Shown here: positions 25,089 to 44,261 of the stretch, in pieces
Layout of the letters: every line of letters starts with the position of its first letter
Numbering within the stretch: the stretch's first letter is position 1
Assembly: GCF_041647995.1 (NCBI RefSeq)
Contig: NZ_JARRIB010000002.1
Coordinates: 62,001 to 126,000, forward strand
Length of the DNA stretch: 64,000 nt
DNA from: Pyrococcus kukulkanii
Lineage (GTDB): Archaea > Methanobacteriota_B > Thermococci > Thermococcales > Thermococcaceae
Direction: 5' to 3'
The notes under the pieces: generated by a model
Database searches by the model: none
Seen by the model: the letters and a program-made list of their open reading frames with translations, nothing else
What the model was told of the DNA's origin: nothing
Program-made: the position numbers and the translations under genes

Positions 25089-26036
25089 ATGAAATGCTGG
25101 ATCTGCGAGAGAAGGTGCGAGCTTAGGGAGAGTAGAGTGGGAATATGCAGGAATTACGCAAACATCAATGGGGAGTTAGTTCACGTCGGCTATGGGAAGT
25201 TGAGTGCAGTTGAGAGCAGACCTATAGAGATAAAGCCATTCTTTCACTATTATCCCGGAACTACTGCCTTAACTTTCTCGGGCTATGGTTGCAACTTCTA
25301 CTGCCCTTGGTGTCAAAACTATCATCTAAGTTTCTCCGCTCCACCAGATGTTGAGCCTACATCTCCAGAGAAGTTAGTTCAACTGGCCCTATTAAATGGT
25401 GATCAAGGTCTCTGCGCTAGCTTCAACGAGCCTGTAACCCTATTTCATTATCTGCTTGATGTTTTTGAGCTTGGAACTAAAATGGGCCTATACTCCTGCC
25501 TAGTTACTAACGGCTACTTCACGCTAAAAGCCCTAAAGATGCTTCTAGATGCCGGGGCTACAGGATTCAGCATCGACATAAAAGGCTGCCCTGGAATGAG
25601 AGTCCTAACCACCATAGATCACTCCAAAGTGTTTAGGAACGCGCGCTTCATACTGGACAATGGAGGTCACGTTGAGATGGTTTACCTCGTCGTTCCTAAG
25701 GCCAACGATTCTTGCTACGACTGGATATTCAAGATGCACTCGGAGAAGTTAGGCGAAGATGTTCCTTTACATATAAACAGATATTATCCAGCGAATTATT
25801 GGAGAGAACCTCCAACTTCCGTGGATCTATTAATAAATCTTAGGGAAGTAGCGATGAAGGAGTACAACATAAAGTTCGTTTACGTTGGAAACGTTGGCGA
25901 TCCAAGGCTCGAGGCAACTTACTGTCCCAAATGCGGGAAGAGACTGATAACGAGGATTGGCTATAGGGTGGTTGAGTTCAAGGTTAGGGATGGTAAGTGT
26001 CCATACTGCGGGGAGAGAATTCCCATATATGGATAA
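25089..26036 (+). CDS. Radical SAM enzyme, PflA/AmmeMemoRadiSam-like
   Basis: 315 residues from the ATG at 25089 after GGGTGGAACT. It opens with a zinc-binding-like MKCWICERRCELRESRVGICR. The radical SAM triad is Cys68, Cys72 and Cys75 in GCNFYCPWCQNYH. GDQGLCASFNEPVTL and VTNGYFTLKALKMLLDAGA follow. A C-terminal zinc ribbon (CPKCGKRL and CPYCGERI) closes the protein. It belongs to the group of PFL-activating-enzyme-like radical SAM proteins found with AMMECR1/Memo proteins, although those partners are not next to it here. The substrate is unknown. The gene is 67 bp upstream of infB. Confidence 0.82.
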   Translation: MKCWICERRCELRESRVGICRNYANINGELVHVGYGKLSAVESRPIEIKPFFHYYPGTTALTFSGYGCNFYCPWCQNYHLSFSAPPDVEPTSPEKLVQLALLNGDQGLCASFNEPVTLFHYLLDVFELGTKMGLYSCLVTNGYFTLKALKMLLDAGATGFSIDIKGCPGMRVLTTIDHSKVFRNARFILDNGGHVEMVYLVVPKANDSCYDWIFKMHSEKLGEDVPLHINRYYPANYWREPPTSVDLLINLREVAMKEYNIKFVYVGNVGDPRLEATYCPKCGKRLITRIGYRVVEFKVRDGKCPYCGERIPIYG

Positions 26037-26103
26037 CTTTATATCCCCTCTTCTCCTCCCAATACGGTGAGGCACGATAATTCTCAAAAGGGGGTGAAAA
26101 AGA

Positions 26104-29100
26104 ATGAAGAAGATCCGTCAGCCTATTATAGCGGTTCTCGGTCACGTTGACCACGGTAAGTGCCTGCTTCCGAGTGAGACTGTTATTGTTCCCGAGCTTG
26201 GAATGATAACCCTAGAAGAGCTCTTTAGGATGGGAACGCGGGTTGTTGAGCATGACGATGAGAAGGAAATCAGAGAACTCTCGCTTCCAGTATCCTCCGC
26301 CGGAAAGGATGCAAGAATTTCGCTTTATATCGGAACTCACGTATGGCGCCTCAGGCACCAGGGCAAAATGGTGAAAGTCAAGCTGAAGAACTGGCACAGC
26401 ATTTCGGTAACGCCTGAACACCCGTTCCTCACGACGGTGGGATGGAAAAGGGCGGATCAACTTAAGCCCGGTGACTACGTCGCCGTTCCTAGGTTCATCC
26501 ATGCCAATGAGAGCAGGGACGTCTTTGAACGTTTCGTTAGAGCCAAGCTCTCAACGCCCGAGCTCATAGTAAGACTCGAGGAAGATGCCCTTGAGGAAGT
26601 TAAGGAGAAGTTTAAAGGAAAGAAAGACTACAAAGTCCGTTCAAATGTTTTTCGCGCCGAAGATCTTGAAGGTCTTTGGGAGAAGGTTGAGAGAATAGCA
26701 TTCACTCCAAGAATCCACCGCTCTGGCAAGCCAATTCATTATATCAGACTTCCCAAGACTGATGATGAGTGGAAGGCCCTTTTCTACTTCGCTGGCGTTA
26801 TGTTCGGCGACGGAAGCCAGGAAAAGATAGCGAATAACGACGTTGAGGTCTTTGAAAAGTTGAAGGGAGTGGAAGCTCTTGGAGTTGAGCTTGTCAGGGT
26901 TAGGAGAAGAACTTCATGGGAAATTGAAATTAGAAAGGGTAAGAACGCTCTTATAAGGTTCATCCGTATCCTCTTCGATTACCCGGAGCGGCAGAAGGCG
27001 AAGAGCCTGAGGGTTCCAAACGTTCTCTTCGTCGCACCGAGGGAATATGTTTCCGAGTTCCTCAGGGGGTACTTTGACGCCGACGGGCATGTAAGCCTTA
27101 AGGACGTCAGGATCGAAGTGACAAGCGCCTCACAGGAGTTCCTTGAGGGGCTTTCACTGGTTCTACTCAGGTTTGGCATCGTTTCAAAGCTATATCGTTC
27201 AGAATACAGTACTCTCGTGATTTCCGGCAGGAGAAACCTTGAGGCGTTTAGGCAGTTCATAGGGTTCACGGTGAGGAGGAAGGCCGAGTGCCTTGAAAGA
27301 GCAATAAGGAAAAGCAAGAAGAGCGAGACTTACCCGATATTTGAGGAGCTCAAGCGCCTCAGGCTCCTGTTTGGGTTCACGAGGACAGAGCTCAACTCCT
27401 TTATCCCGTCCTACTCAAAGTACGAATCCAGCGAGGCACCGAGCTACGAGATACTAATGAGGATACTCGATGCTATCGAGAGGGGCTCCCCAACTCTCTC
27501 AAAGAAGCTTGCAGTGCTTGAGGGCAGATCCAGAGACTACAACTACCTCAAAGCCCTCGAAAAGGACGGCCTAATAAAGGACGGAAAGCTCACAGAACTC
27601 GGAAGGGAGCTCCTCGAGGTTTGGCGCAACAGGGAGTTCGATTCAAGAGACATCGCCTATGTTCGCAACCTCATCGAGAACTTCGTTTTTATTCCCGTTG
27701 AGGAAGTTGAGGAGTTCAACTACGACGGTTACGTCTACGACTTAACCACTGAGACCCACAATTTCATCGCCAACGGAATACTCGTCCACAACACAACACT
27801 TCTTGACAGAATAAGGAAGACAAACGTTGCCGCTAAAGAAGCAGGTGGAATAACCCAGCATATCGGAGCTACTGAGGTTCCGATTGATGTTGTTAAGAAG
27901 ATCGCCGGGCCGTTGATGAAGCTATGGAAGGCCGAGATAAAGCTTCCTGGGCTGTTGTTCATAGACACCCCAGGACATGAGGCCTTTACAAGCCTGAGGG
28001 CTAGAGGTGGAAGCTTAGCTGATCTCGCGGTCCTCGTGGTGGATATAAATGAGGGCTTCCAGCCCCAGACCATAGAGAGCATTGAAATTCTGAGAAGGTA
28101 CAAAACTCCATTCGTTGTAGCTGCAAACAAGATAGACAGGATAAAGGGCTGGGTAATCAAGGAGGATGAGCCTTTCCTGATGAACATAAAGAGGCAGGAT
28201 CAGAGGGCAGTTCAAGAGTTGGAAACAAAGCTCTGGGAGCTTATAGGAAAGTTCTACGAGATGGGCTTTCAGGCCAACCGCTTTGACAGGGTTCAAAACT
28301 TCACGAGGGAATTGGCCATAGTCCCGATCTCGGCCAAGTACGGGATAGGAATTGCCGAGTTGCTAGTGCTCATCGCCGGTTTGAGCCAGAAGTACCTTGA
28401 GGAGAGGCTTAAGATAGAGGTTGAAGGTCCAGCTAGAGGGACAATCCTCGAGGTTAGAGAGGAGCCCGGACTGGGCCACACGATAGACGTGATAATCTAC
28501 GACGGAACCCTTCACAAGGAGGACACCATAGTGGTTGGAGGAAAGGATAAGGCAATAGTCACCAAGATAAGGGCCCTCCTCAAGCCGAAGCCCCTCGATG
28601 AGATAAGGGATCCAAGGTTTAGGTTCGACTACGTTGATGAGGTAACTGCTGCAGCTGGAGTTAAGATAGCCGCCCCAGGACTGGAGGAAGCCTTGGCGGG
28701 CTCTCCAGTGATAGCCGCACCAACTCCCGAAGACGTGGAGAGGGCCAAGCAGGAGATACTCAACCAGATACAGAGCGTGGTCATACGCACGGATAGGGTT
28801 GGTGTTATAGTTAAGGCTGACACCCTCGGCTCCCTCGAGGCCCTGAGCAAAGAGCTTCAGGAGAAAAACATTCCGATAAGGAAGGCCGACGTTGGGAACA
28901 TAAGCAAGACCGACGTCATGGAAGCTTTGAGCGTCAAGGAGGAGGAGCCGAAGTACGGCGTTGTCTTGGGCTTCAACGTGAAGGTCAATGAAGATGCATT
29001 AGAGGTTGCAAAGGCTAAGGACGTCCCGATATTCGTTGGCAACATTATCTATAAGCTCATAGAGGACTACGAGGCTTGGATAAAGCAGGAGGAGGAGAAG

Positions 29101-29529
29101 AGGAAGCGCGAGTTACTAGCTAAGGTGACGTTCCCTGGGGTGATAAGGCTTTATCCAGATGAGAGGTACGTCTTCAGGAGGAGCAATCCAGCGATAGTTG
29201 GAATTGAGGTAATCGAGGGAAAAATAAGGCCTGGAGTTACCTTGATAAAGCAGAATGGCCAGAAGGTTGGAACTATAAGGTCAATTAAGAGCAGGGATGA
29301 GTTCCTGCAGGAGGCCAAGAAAGGCCAAGCTGTTGCAATTGCAATTGAAGGGGCAATTGTTGGAAGGCACATTCACCCAGGAGAGATGCTGTACGTTGAC
29401 ATTAGCAGAGACGATGCAATAACTCTTCTCAAGTACCTCAGGGATGAGCTTGAGGATACAGATATGAAGGCGTTGAAGATGATAGCGCAGATAAAGGCAA
29501 AGGAAGATCCGTTCTGGAGGGCTATTTAA
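26104..29529 (+). CDS. infB: Translation initiation factor IF2/eIF5B with intein
   Basis: A 1141-residue precursor. Removal of the intein (residues 20-563) leaves about 597 residues, the usual archaeal aIF5B length. The GTPase P-loop GHVDHGK is split exactly after its Lys19 and continues as TTLLDRIR. Further G motifs are LFIDTPGHEAF, VAANKIDRIKGW and VPISAKYG. The later domains II-IV follow. The factor promotes subunit joining and initiator tRNA placement on the ribosome. GTP binding requires intein splicing, since the P-loop Thr is +1 of the intein. The ATG follows GGGGGTGAAAAAGA. Confidence 0.96.
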   Translation: MKKIRQPIIAVLGHVDHGKCLLPSETVIVPELGMITLEELFRMGTRVVEHDDEKEIRELSLPVSSAGKDARISLYIGTHVWRLRHQGKMVKVKLKNWHSISVTPEHPFLTTVGWKRADQLKPGDYVAVPRFIHANESRDVFERFVRAKLSTPELIVRLEEDALEEVKEKFKGKKDYKVRSNVFRAEDLEGLWEKVERIAFTPRIHRSGKPIHYIRLPKTDDEWKALFYFAGVMFGDGSQEKIANNDVEVFEKLKGVEALGVELVRVRRRTSWEIEIRKGKNALIRFIRILFDYPERQKAKSLRVPNVLFVAPREYVSEFLRGYFDADGHVSLKDVRIEVTSASQEFLEGLSLVLLRFGIVSKLYRSEYSTLVISGRRNLEAFRQFIGFTVRRKAECLERAIRKSKKSETYPIFEELKRLRLLFGFTRTELNSFIPSYSKYESSEAPSYEILMRILDAIERGSPTLSKKLAVLEGRSRDYNYLKALEKDGLIKDGKLTELGRELLEVWRNREFDSRDIAYVRNLIENFVFIPVEEVEEFNYDGYVYDLTTETHNFIANGILVHNTTLLDRIRKTNVAAKEAGGITQHIGATEVPIDVVKKIAGPLMKLWKAEIKLPGLLFIDTPGHEAFTSLRARGGSLADLAVLVVDINEGFQPQTIESIEILRRYKTPFVVAANKIDRIKGWVIKEDEPFLMNIKRQDQRAVQELETKLWELIGKFYEMGFQANRFDRVQNFTRELAIVPISAKYGIGIAELLVLIAGLSQKYLEERLKIEVEGPARGTILEVREEPGLGHTIDVIIYDGTLHKEDTIVVGGKDKAIVTKIRALLKPKPLDEIRDPRFRFDYVDEVTAAAGVKIAAPGLEEALAGSPVIAAPTPEDVERAKQEILNQIQSVVIRTDRVGVIVKADTLGSLEALSKELQEKNIPIRKADVGNISKTDVMEALSVKEEEPKYGVVLGFNVKVNEDALEVAKAKDVPIFVGNIIYKLIEDYEAWIKQEEEKRKRELLAKVTFPGVIRLYPDERYVFRRSNPAIVGIEVIEGKIRPGVTLIKQNGQKVGTIRSIKSRDEFLQEAKKGQAVAIAIEGAIVGRHIHPGEMLYVDISRDDAITLLKYLRDELEDTDMKALKMIAQIKAKEDPFWRAI
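26161..27792 (+). mobile_element. IF2 intein with LAGLIDADG homing endonuclease
   Basis: A 544-residue in-frame element from Cys20 (CLLPSETVIV) to Asn563 (NGILVHN), with Thr as the following extein residue. Splicing blocks: N-terminal block A, block B as SVTPEHPFL, and C-terminal block F/G as VYDLTTETHNFIANGILVHN. Endonuclease motifs are FAGVMFGDGS and LRGYFDADGHV. After these comes a helical region (FGFTRTELNSFIPSY...YEILMRILDAI) that resembles a helix-turn-helix domain. The DNA appears richer in G and C, using CTC, CGC and GAG more than the flanking extein, consistent with horizontal spread. Insertion in the GTPase P-loop is a known intein position. Confidence 0.95.
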
Positions 29530-29540
29530 AGCTTGACCTC

Positions 29541-29902
<362 letters not shown>

Positions 29903-29954
29903 TGCCTCCGTTCTGGTTAGCTAATAGCCCCATCCCAAGCTGTAGGGTGGCTTT

Positions 29955-30218
29955 TTAAGTGTATAGATGTGGTTTTGTTGGGTTGTTTCCCTTCAGCCTG
30001 AGTTAAGGTGCCGTTCTCCCGTCCTGTATCGTTGTGATACAGGGCGGGTCATCACGGCGATGCCCGGGCCCCCTCACGGCAGAAACTCAACCCCCGTTGC
30101 CGGTCACAGCACTACCGTTGACGGAAACCCGAGCCCACCAAACACAATGACACACAATGAGACTAATAAAGGTTCCCGCCCCTAATGTGAAGATGTGAAG
30201 GGGACTAACCGTTTCTCC
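29955..30218 (-). mobile_element. Right end of a TnpB element, possible omega-RNA scaffold region
   Basis: Downstream of the tnpB fragment (minus strand) lies GC-rich sequence in an AT-rich setting. It contains several complementary arms: CCCGCCCTGTATC / GATACAGGACGGG around a short loop (about 30019-30048), and GGGTTTCCGTC pairing with GGGAAACAACCC near the ends. In IS200/IS605-family elements, the RNA guiding TnpB comes from the 3' end and right end of the element. Position and structure fit that, but neither transcription nor the element boundary can be proven here. Confidence 0.5.
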
Positions 30219-30458
30219 TTACCGCTTCATTTTGTGTAGGGACGTATCACTTTGTATCGGCGGTAGGGAGTTCCACCTCAGCCATCTGGACTTTTCAATC
30301 CAGATGGCTTCATTGGTGGCTGTCGAGCCCAACGGCACGGGCCTCCCATCCACGAACCTAGGACTCGGGGCAGAGCCCCCATCACTCTGGAAGGCTTTCA
30401 AATACAAATTCCAGACAGCAAGAACATCCCTATGCCAGACCTCACCACCCACACACAA
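30219..30458 (-). pseudogene. TnpB (IS200/IS605) C-terminal fragment
   Basis: An open frame of about 79 codons contains HRDVLAVWNLYLKAF. This corresponds to the RuvC-III region of TnpB, with the catalytic Asp in RDV. It is followed by APSPRFVDGRPVPLGSTATN and a tail ending SLHKMKR. The N-terminal about 300 residues and the other RuvC motifs are absent. GC content is higher than in the neighbours. Without them it cannot be an active nuclease. It is a relic of an RNA-guided transposon-associated nuclease gene. Confidence 0.65.
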
Positions 30459-30528
30459 TCATACACAATGTTATAAAGATTACTGCCCCCGCCTTTTAAA
30501 GAAAAAAGACAAGTGATAGCGGAAATCG

Positions 30529-31398
30529 TTAGAAGATAATACCCATTTCCATAGCTATCTTCCTGAGCCTCTCTATCCTCTTTTCGGTTGGCGGGTGAGT
30601 TGAGAACAGCTCTGCAAAGTCAATCCCTCTGAAGGGGTTCACTATGAACATGTGCGCGGTTGCCGGATTGCCCTCTCTCATCGGCCTATAGCGAATAGCC
30701 TGCTCTATCTTTAACAGAGCACTTGCCAGAGCGTGGGGCTTTCCACTTATCCTTGCCCCAGTCTCATCCGCCAAGTACTCCCTTGACCTGCTTATTGCCA
30801 GCTGGATGAGCATGGCCGCTATTGGTGCAAGGAGTATCGCCAAAATCACCCCTATTATATTACCGGAATTTCTATCTTCGTCATAGGTTCCAAACCAAAG
30901 GGACCATCTTGCAAAGTCAACGAGGATCATTATTGCCCCAGCCATTACGGCAGCTACCGTCTGAATTAGGGTATCCCTGTTCTTTATGTGGCTTATCTCA
31001 TGGGCTATGACTCCTTCAAGCTCGTCCCTGTTGAGTATCTGTAGCAAACCTTCCGTTACTGCAACGACAGCATGCTTTGGATTCCTCCCCGTTGCAAAGG
31101 CATTTGGAGTCATCGTTGGAACTATTGCAACCCTGGGCTTTGGAATTCCGGCCTGCATTGCAAGCTTTTCAACTATCCTATGTAGCTCTGGAGCTTCCTC
31201 TTCACTCACTATCCTAGCATTGTACCAGCTAAGAACTATCGAATCGCTGTACCAGTAGCTTGTGAAGTTCATGAAAAGGGCTAGGGTGAAGGCTATTATC
31301 ATTCCACCCTGGCCACCAATTAGGTAGCCAATTCCGACTAATAACGCGGTTAGGAATGCCATTAACACTCCAGTTCTCACCCATAATCCAAGACCCAT
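30529..31398 (-). CDS. htpX: HtpX family membrane zinc metalloprotease
   Basis: 289 residues. Two N-terminal membrane segments (about 10-48) precede the zinc motif HEISH (His133, Glu134, His137). Another hydrophobic pair (about 150-205) follows, then [17 protein letters not shown] with the third ligand Glu. The C-terminus is [18 protein letters not shown], a typical HtpX ending. It degrades misfolded membrane proteins. A TATA-like AT stretch and a GGGGGTGAG ribosome-binding site precede its ATG. Confidence 0.92.
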   Translation of the reverse strand: MGLGLWVRTGVLMAFLTALLVGIGYLIGGQGGMIIAFTLALFMNFTSYWYSDSIVLSWYNARIVSEEEAPELHRIVEKLAMQAGIPKPRVAIVPTMTPNAFATGRNPKHAVVAVTEGLLQILNRDELEGVIAHEISHIKNRDTLIQTVAAVMAGAIMILVDFARWSLWFGTYDEDRNSGNIIGVILAILLAPIAAMLIQLAISRSREYLADETGARISGKPHALASALLKIEQAIRYRPMREGNPATAHMFIVNPFRGIDFAELFSTHPPTEKRIERLRKIAMEMGIIF

Positions 31399-31450
31399 TT
31401 TCTCACCCCCTAAAATAGAAGTAAGGTAGGTTTATTAAAGATTTGTGCCT

Positions 31451-31993
31451 TTAGTTAATCCCTAATCTTAAATAGGGGGTTACTTCATCGTAAACTTCAC
31501 TCCAATCAACTATGCCAACCCTTCTTTTTCTCCCTTCCTTAAGAAGTCCTATTATTTCCTCAACAACTTCTTCAGGAGTTTTGCCTGTTGTATTAACCTC
31601 AATTACATTTTCGTGCTCCTCAACGGCCTCTATAAGAATTACATCAACTAGCTCTGCCTCTACGTTCTCTTTTACTTTTTCTTCTGGATATCCCCTATCT
31701 TTCAGCCTCTCTCCTATTATCTTTGGGTGAGCCCTAAGGACAATGACTATATCGGCCGGCATCAGGTGACTCAAGTGCCCATCAAGGATTATGTTCCTTC
31801 CTTTTAGATCTTTCTCAACATGATATGCCAGCTCATCAACCTCTATTTCAAGCTCCCCATCTTTTTCTACTCCAACACCCTTCTCTATGGCAAAATCTCT
31901 CAAGCTTAAGTATTCATACCCCAGCTTCTTGGCCAATTTTTTTGCTACTGTAGTTTTCCCAACTCCAGGTGTTCCAGTTATTGCTATTATCAT
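31451..31993 (-). CDS. AK6/Fap7-type adenylate kinase
   Basis: 180 residues. The P-loop GTPGVGKT is at about 7-14, followed by [39 protein letters not shown] and [19 protein letters not shown]. This matches the archaeal Fap7/hCINAP (AK6) family, adenylate kinase-like NTPases that take part in small-subunit rRNA maturation. It is cytosolic and of normal length. The promoter region is shared with the divergent small gene at 32087. Confidence 0.9.
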   Translation of the reverse strand: MIIAITGTPGVGKTTVAKKLAKKLGYEYLSLRDFAIEKGVGVEKDGELEIEVDELAYHVEKDLKGRNIILDGHLSHLMPADIVIVLRAHPKIIGERLKDRGYPEEKVKENVEAELVDVILIEAVEEHENVIEVNTTGKTPEEVVEEIIGLLKEGRKRRVGIVDWSEVYDEVTPYLRLGIN

Positions 31994-32086
31994 TGCACAT
32001 CCCTCCGTCGATTGTCGATATCAAATTCTACATTTGGCGAAACATTTTTATATTTTTGGATTACCAAATAATAGATAGGTGATAGT

Positions 32087-32293
32087 ATGGAACTTGACTT
32101 ACTATTCAAGAGACTTATGGTTGTCAGAAGAAGGAAAGAGGCCCTGCTACTGGAAGAGGCAAGGCTCGCTAGAATGATGAAACAAAAGAAATTGAAGAAT
32201 GTGGCCCTGATGAAGATAGTAAGAAGGGAGAAGGAAATGGTTCTCAGGGAGGAGGCTAAGATAGTTAGGTTTTTGAGGCAAGCCCGGGCTTAA
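32087..32293 (+). CDS. Small basic helical protein, unknown
   Basis: 68 residues, almost all charged and helical (VRRRKEALLLEEARLARMMK and RREKEMVLREEAKIVRFLRQ). It probably forms a coiled coil and may bind nucleic acid, though no motif proves it. A strong promoter (ATTTTTATATTTTTGG at about 32044-32059) and GGTGATAGT before the ATG support a real gene. It precedes the carbamoyltransferase by 33 bp. Confidence 0.65.
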   Translation: MELDLLFKRLMVVRRRKEALLLEEARLARMMKQKKLKNVALMKIVRREKEMVLREEAKIVRFLRQARA

Positions 32294-32326
32294 ATTTTTA
32301 ATCCTTATTATCTTCCACCTCAATCG

Positions 32327-33934
32327 ATGATCATTATTGGAATTCACGATGGTCACGATGCAGGGGCTGTCTTATTTAAGGATAATAATGTGTATGCAGT
32401 TAATGAGGAAAGGCTAAATAGGGTAAAGAAGTACAGGGGTTTTCCCAGATTAAGCCTAAAAACCGTTCTTGAAATGGCCCAAGTCGATCCTGGAGATGTT
32501 GATGTAATAGCGGTGGCGGGACTTTTTAGGAGGCAGAAGAGATTACTGGAACTTGAGGCCGAGCTTAGTAAAATTTTTGGAAAGGAATTTAAGAGGAAAA
32601 CCATATTCGTTGAGCATCATTTGGCCCACGCTGCCTCTGCGTATTACTCCTCGGGCCTTAAAGAGTCGCTTGTACTAACGATAGATGCCGCCGGTGACGG
32701 CTTAAGCTCAACGATAAGCATCGGAAGGGATGGGGAGCTTATACGAATTGCACAATCGACTTACATAGACTCCCTAGGTGACTTCTACGCCTCCATAACC
32801 GAGCTCCTTGGATTTAAGCCGATGAGGCATGAGGGGAAGGTCATGAGTTTGGCCGCTTATGGAAAGCCAACTTACGAGCTAGGCTCAATAATAGAGCTCA
32901 ACGGTCTTAGCTTCGAGAACCACTTAAAGGTTATTGGGGTTGAAGCTACAAGGAAATTAGCCGAATTCTTCTCCTTTCCACTCGAGAGGGCTAAAGAAGT
33001 CTCCTCCAATTTGAAAAGGGGAATAATGGACGGTGAGCTTGAGAAAAAGGCTATAGAGATAGCAGCAAGTGCTCAGGCTCACCTTGAAAAGCTCATTGAG
33101 GAGCTCGGCCTTAGACTGAAAGATTATGGATTACCAGTTAGCTACGCTGGTGGAGTAGCTCAAAACGTCAAGGCAAATGCTGTCCTAAGAAGGATATTTG
33201 GAGATTTGTGGGTCTTTCCGGCGATGGACGATGCTGGGCTAGCCTTTGGAGCTGCAGCCTTTGTAAAAGCCCAGCTAGAGAGGCTGTATGGCAAATGGAA
33301 ACCCTTTAGGCTGGAACATGTCTATCTTGGCCCTTCGTACTCCGAAGAGTTCATTGAGGAGACTCTAAACAAGATTAACCTCGAGTACGAAGAAGTAGAT
33401 ACGCCCTCATTTATTGCAGATTCCCTCGTGGAGGGCAAACTTGTGGGCCTGTTTCAGGGTGGCATGGAGTATGGGCCAAGAGCCCTTGGGAACAGATCAA
33501 TTCTGGCTGATCCCAGGGATCCAAAGGTGAGAGACAGGCTTAACCTTGCGCTAAGGAGGGATGTCTTCCAGCCCTTTGCACCATCGATACTCGAGGAGGA
33601 CTTTCCTAGGTATATTGACGATCTGACAGGTGAGCCTAACAGGTTCATGACCATGAGCTACATCGCAAGCGAGGAGTTTAGGGATGTTGCTCCGGCCGTA
33701 GTTCATGTCGACGGAACGACTAGGCCTCAGAGCGTTACAGCTGAAATATCCACAACGTACTACAGAATAATTCGAGAATTCAAGAAGAGGTCTGGAGTCG
33801 GCGCAATCCTTAATACTTCATTTAACATGCATGGCGAACCGATTGTATGCTCTCCTTATGATGCTATTAAAACATTCCGTGAAGCCAAACTAGACGTTCT
33901 AATTTTGGAAAAGTTCGCCATATATAGGTATTAA
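32327..33934 (+). CDS. Carbamoyltransferase (TobZ/NodU/HypF-C family)
   Basis: 535 residues. The N-terminal ASKHA-fold domain has IGIHDGHDAGAVLF and the metal motif VEHHLAHAASAYYSSG (about 86-101). A mid-region reads VLTIDAAGDGLSS. The C-terminal domain has GLFQGGMEYGPRALGNRSIL (about 376-395) and DPKVRDRLN. Family members carbamoylate hydroxyls or sugars using carbamoyl phosphate and ATP. The acceptor is not readable. HypF-specific acylphosphatase and zinc domains are absent, so it is not HypF itself. Confidence 0.85.
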   Translation: MIIIGIHDGHDAGAVLFKDNNVYAVNEERLNRVKKYRGFPRLSLKTVLEMAQVDPGDVDVIAVAGLFRRQKRLLELEAELSKIFGKEFKRKTIFVEHHLAHAASAYYSSGLKESLVLTIDAAGDGLSSTISIGRDGELIRIAQSTYIDSLGDFYASITELLGFKPMRHEGKVMSLAAYGKPTYELGSIIELNGLSFENHLKVIGVEATRKLAEFFSFPLERAKEVSSNLKRGIMDGELEKKAIEIAASAQAHLEKLIEELGLRLKDYGLPVSYAGGVAQNVKANAVLRRIFGDLWVFPAMDDAGLAFGAAAFVKAQLERLYGKWKPFRLEHVYLGPSYSEEFIEETLNKINLEYEEVDTPSFIADSLVEGKLVGLFQGGMEYGPRALGNRSILADPRDPKVRDRLNLALRRDVFQPFAPSILEEDFPRYIDDLTGEPNRFMTMSYIASEEFRDVAPAVVHVDGTTRPQSVTAEISTTYYRIIREFKKRSGVGAILNTSFNMHGEPIVCSPYDAIKTFREAKLDVLILEKFAIYRY

Positions 33935-33972
33935 TTGTTCATGTTTATGAAGTTTTTATTTAGAATTAAAAT

Positions 33973-33990
33973 AAAGTTTATAAGTTCTGA
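33973..33990 (+). promoter_or_regulatory. Promoter of the cas6-cst operon
   Basis: AAAATAAAGTTTATAAG (about 33969-33985) combines a BRE-like purine stretch and a TATA box about 45 bp before the cas6 start. It is the only obvious promoter for the tightly packed cas6-cst1-cst2-cas5t-cas3-cas4-MBL-cas1 string. Confidence 0.6.
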
Positions 33991-34021
33991 CGTCAAATAG
34001 TAGTGGGCAAGTTTCAATTAG

Positions 34022-34843
<822 letters not shown>

Positions 34844-34853
34844 CCTGTAGGGG

Positions 34854-37654
<2,801 letters not shown>

Positions 37655-37658
37655 GGAC

Positions 37659-38284
37659 ATGATAAGGGTGAAGCTCAAGGCCTGGACTGCTTCGTTTAGA
37701 TTTCCAACTTTTCAATCAGGCTATCAGCCCACTCTTCCCGTTCCTCCCCCCTCAACTATACAGGGAATACTGTCGGCCGCTAAGGGGGAGCCGGTGTACC
37801 TAACGGAACTCCCCTATCTCGGCTACGTCTTCAAAAGTGAAGGTGTTGGCATTGACCTTGAGAGAATATATGCCCTGGGAAAAGTTGAAACCGATATAAT
37901 AAGGAGGGAATTCCACTACAACGCCGAGCTCTACCTCTACCTCCCCGACGAATGGGAAGAAGTCTTCAGGAAACCTAGATATCAGCTTCTCATGGGTAGA
38001 TCAAGCGACATCGCAACTGTCGAGGAAATAAGAAAAGTTAACCTTGAAGAAAAAGAAGCCGTCCTAGGCGGAACAGTTGTACCCGTGGAGCTTGGAATTC
38101 CTGGGATAGTACACGCTCTCGTAGTTGAGTTCGACTACACCTCAACTCCAAGGAGGGCCAGATTAGTTAAGCCATTCATAATCCTCCCATATCCCAGGAC
38201 ACGGGCCGAAAGAAAGAGGCAAACTGCAAAGGTTTTTTACGATCCTGATCTTGACATCGGAGTTTACCTTCACAGGTGGAGCAA

Positions 38285-38288
<4 letters not shown>
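37659..38288 (+). CDS. cas5t: Cas5t subunit of the Cst complex
   Basis: 209 residues. The N-terminal Cas5 signature is VKLKAWTASFRFPTFQSGYQ followed by TLPVPPPSTIQGILSAA (about 3-38). In Cascade, Cas5 caps the 5' handle of crRNA. The start is 4 bp after the cst2 stop with GAGGAC upstream. Its end overlaps the cas3 start as ATGA. Confidence 0.88.
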
Positions 38289-40982
<2,694 letters not shown>

Positions 40983-40991
40983 GGTGGTTCT

Positions 40992-42765
<1,774 letters not shown>

Positions 42766-42856
42766 AAGATGTTCACACACAACTAAACAGGGTGCTTCCC
42801 TAGCTTTGAGTTCCTTTATTATTTCCCCCTCCTCGCTACTTTCCTTTTATGTTCAC

Positions 42857-44250
<1,394 letters not shown>

Positions 44251-44261
44251 GGTGGCTCCCC

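Noticed and set aside
30232-30516. 94-codon plus-strand frame opposite the TnpB fragment
   Set aside because: The minus strand reads as the TnpB C-terminus; the plus frame is its complement and has no family features.
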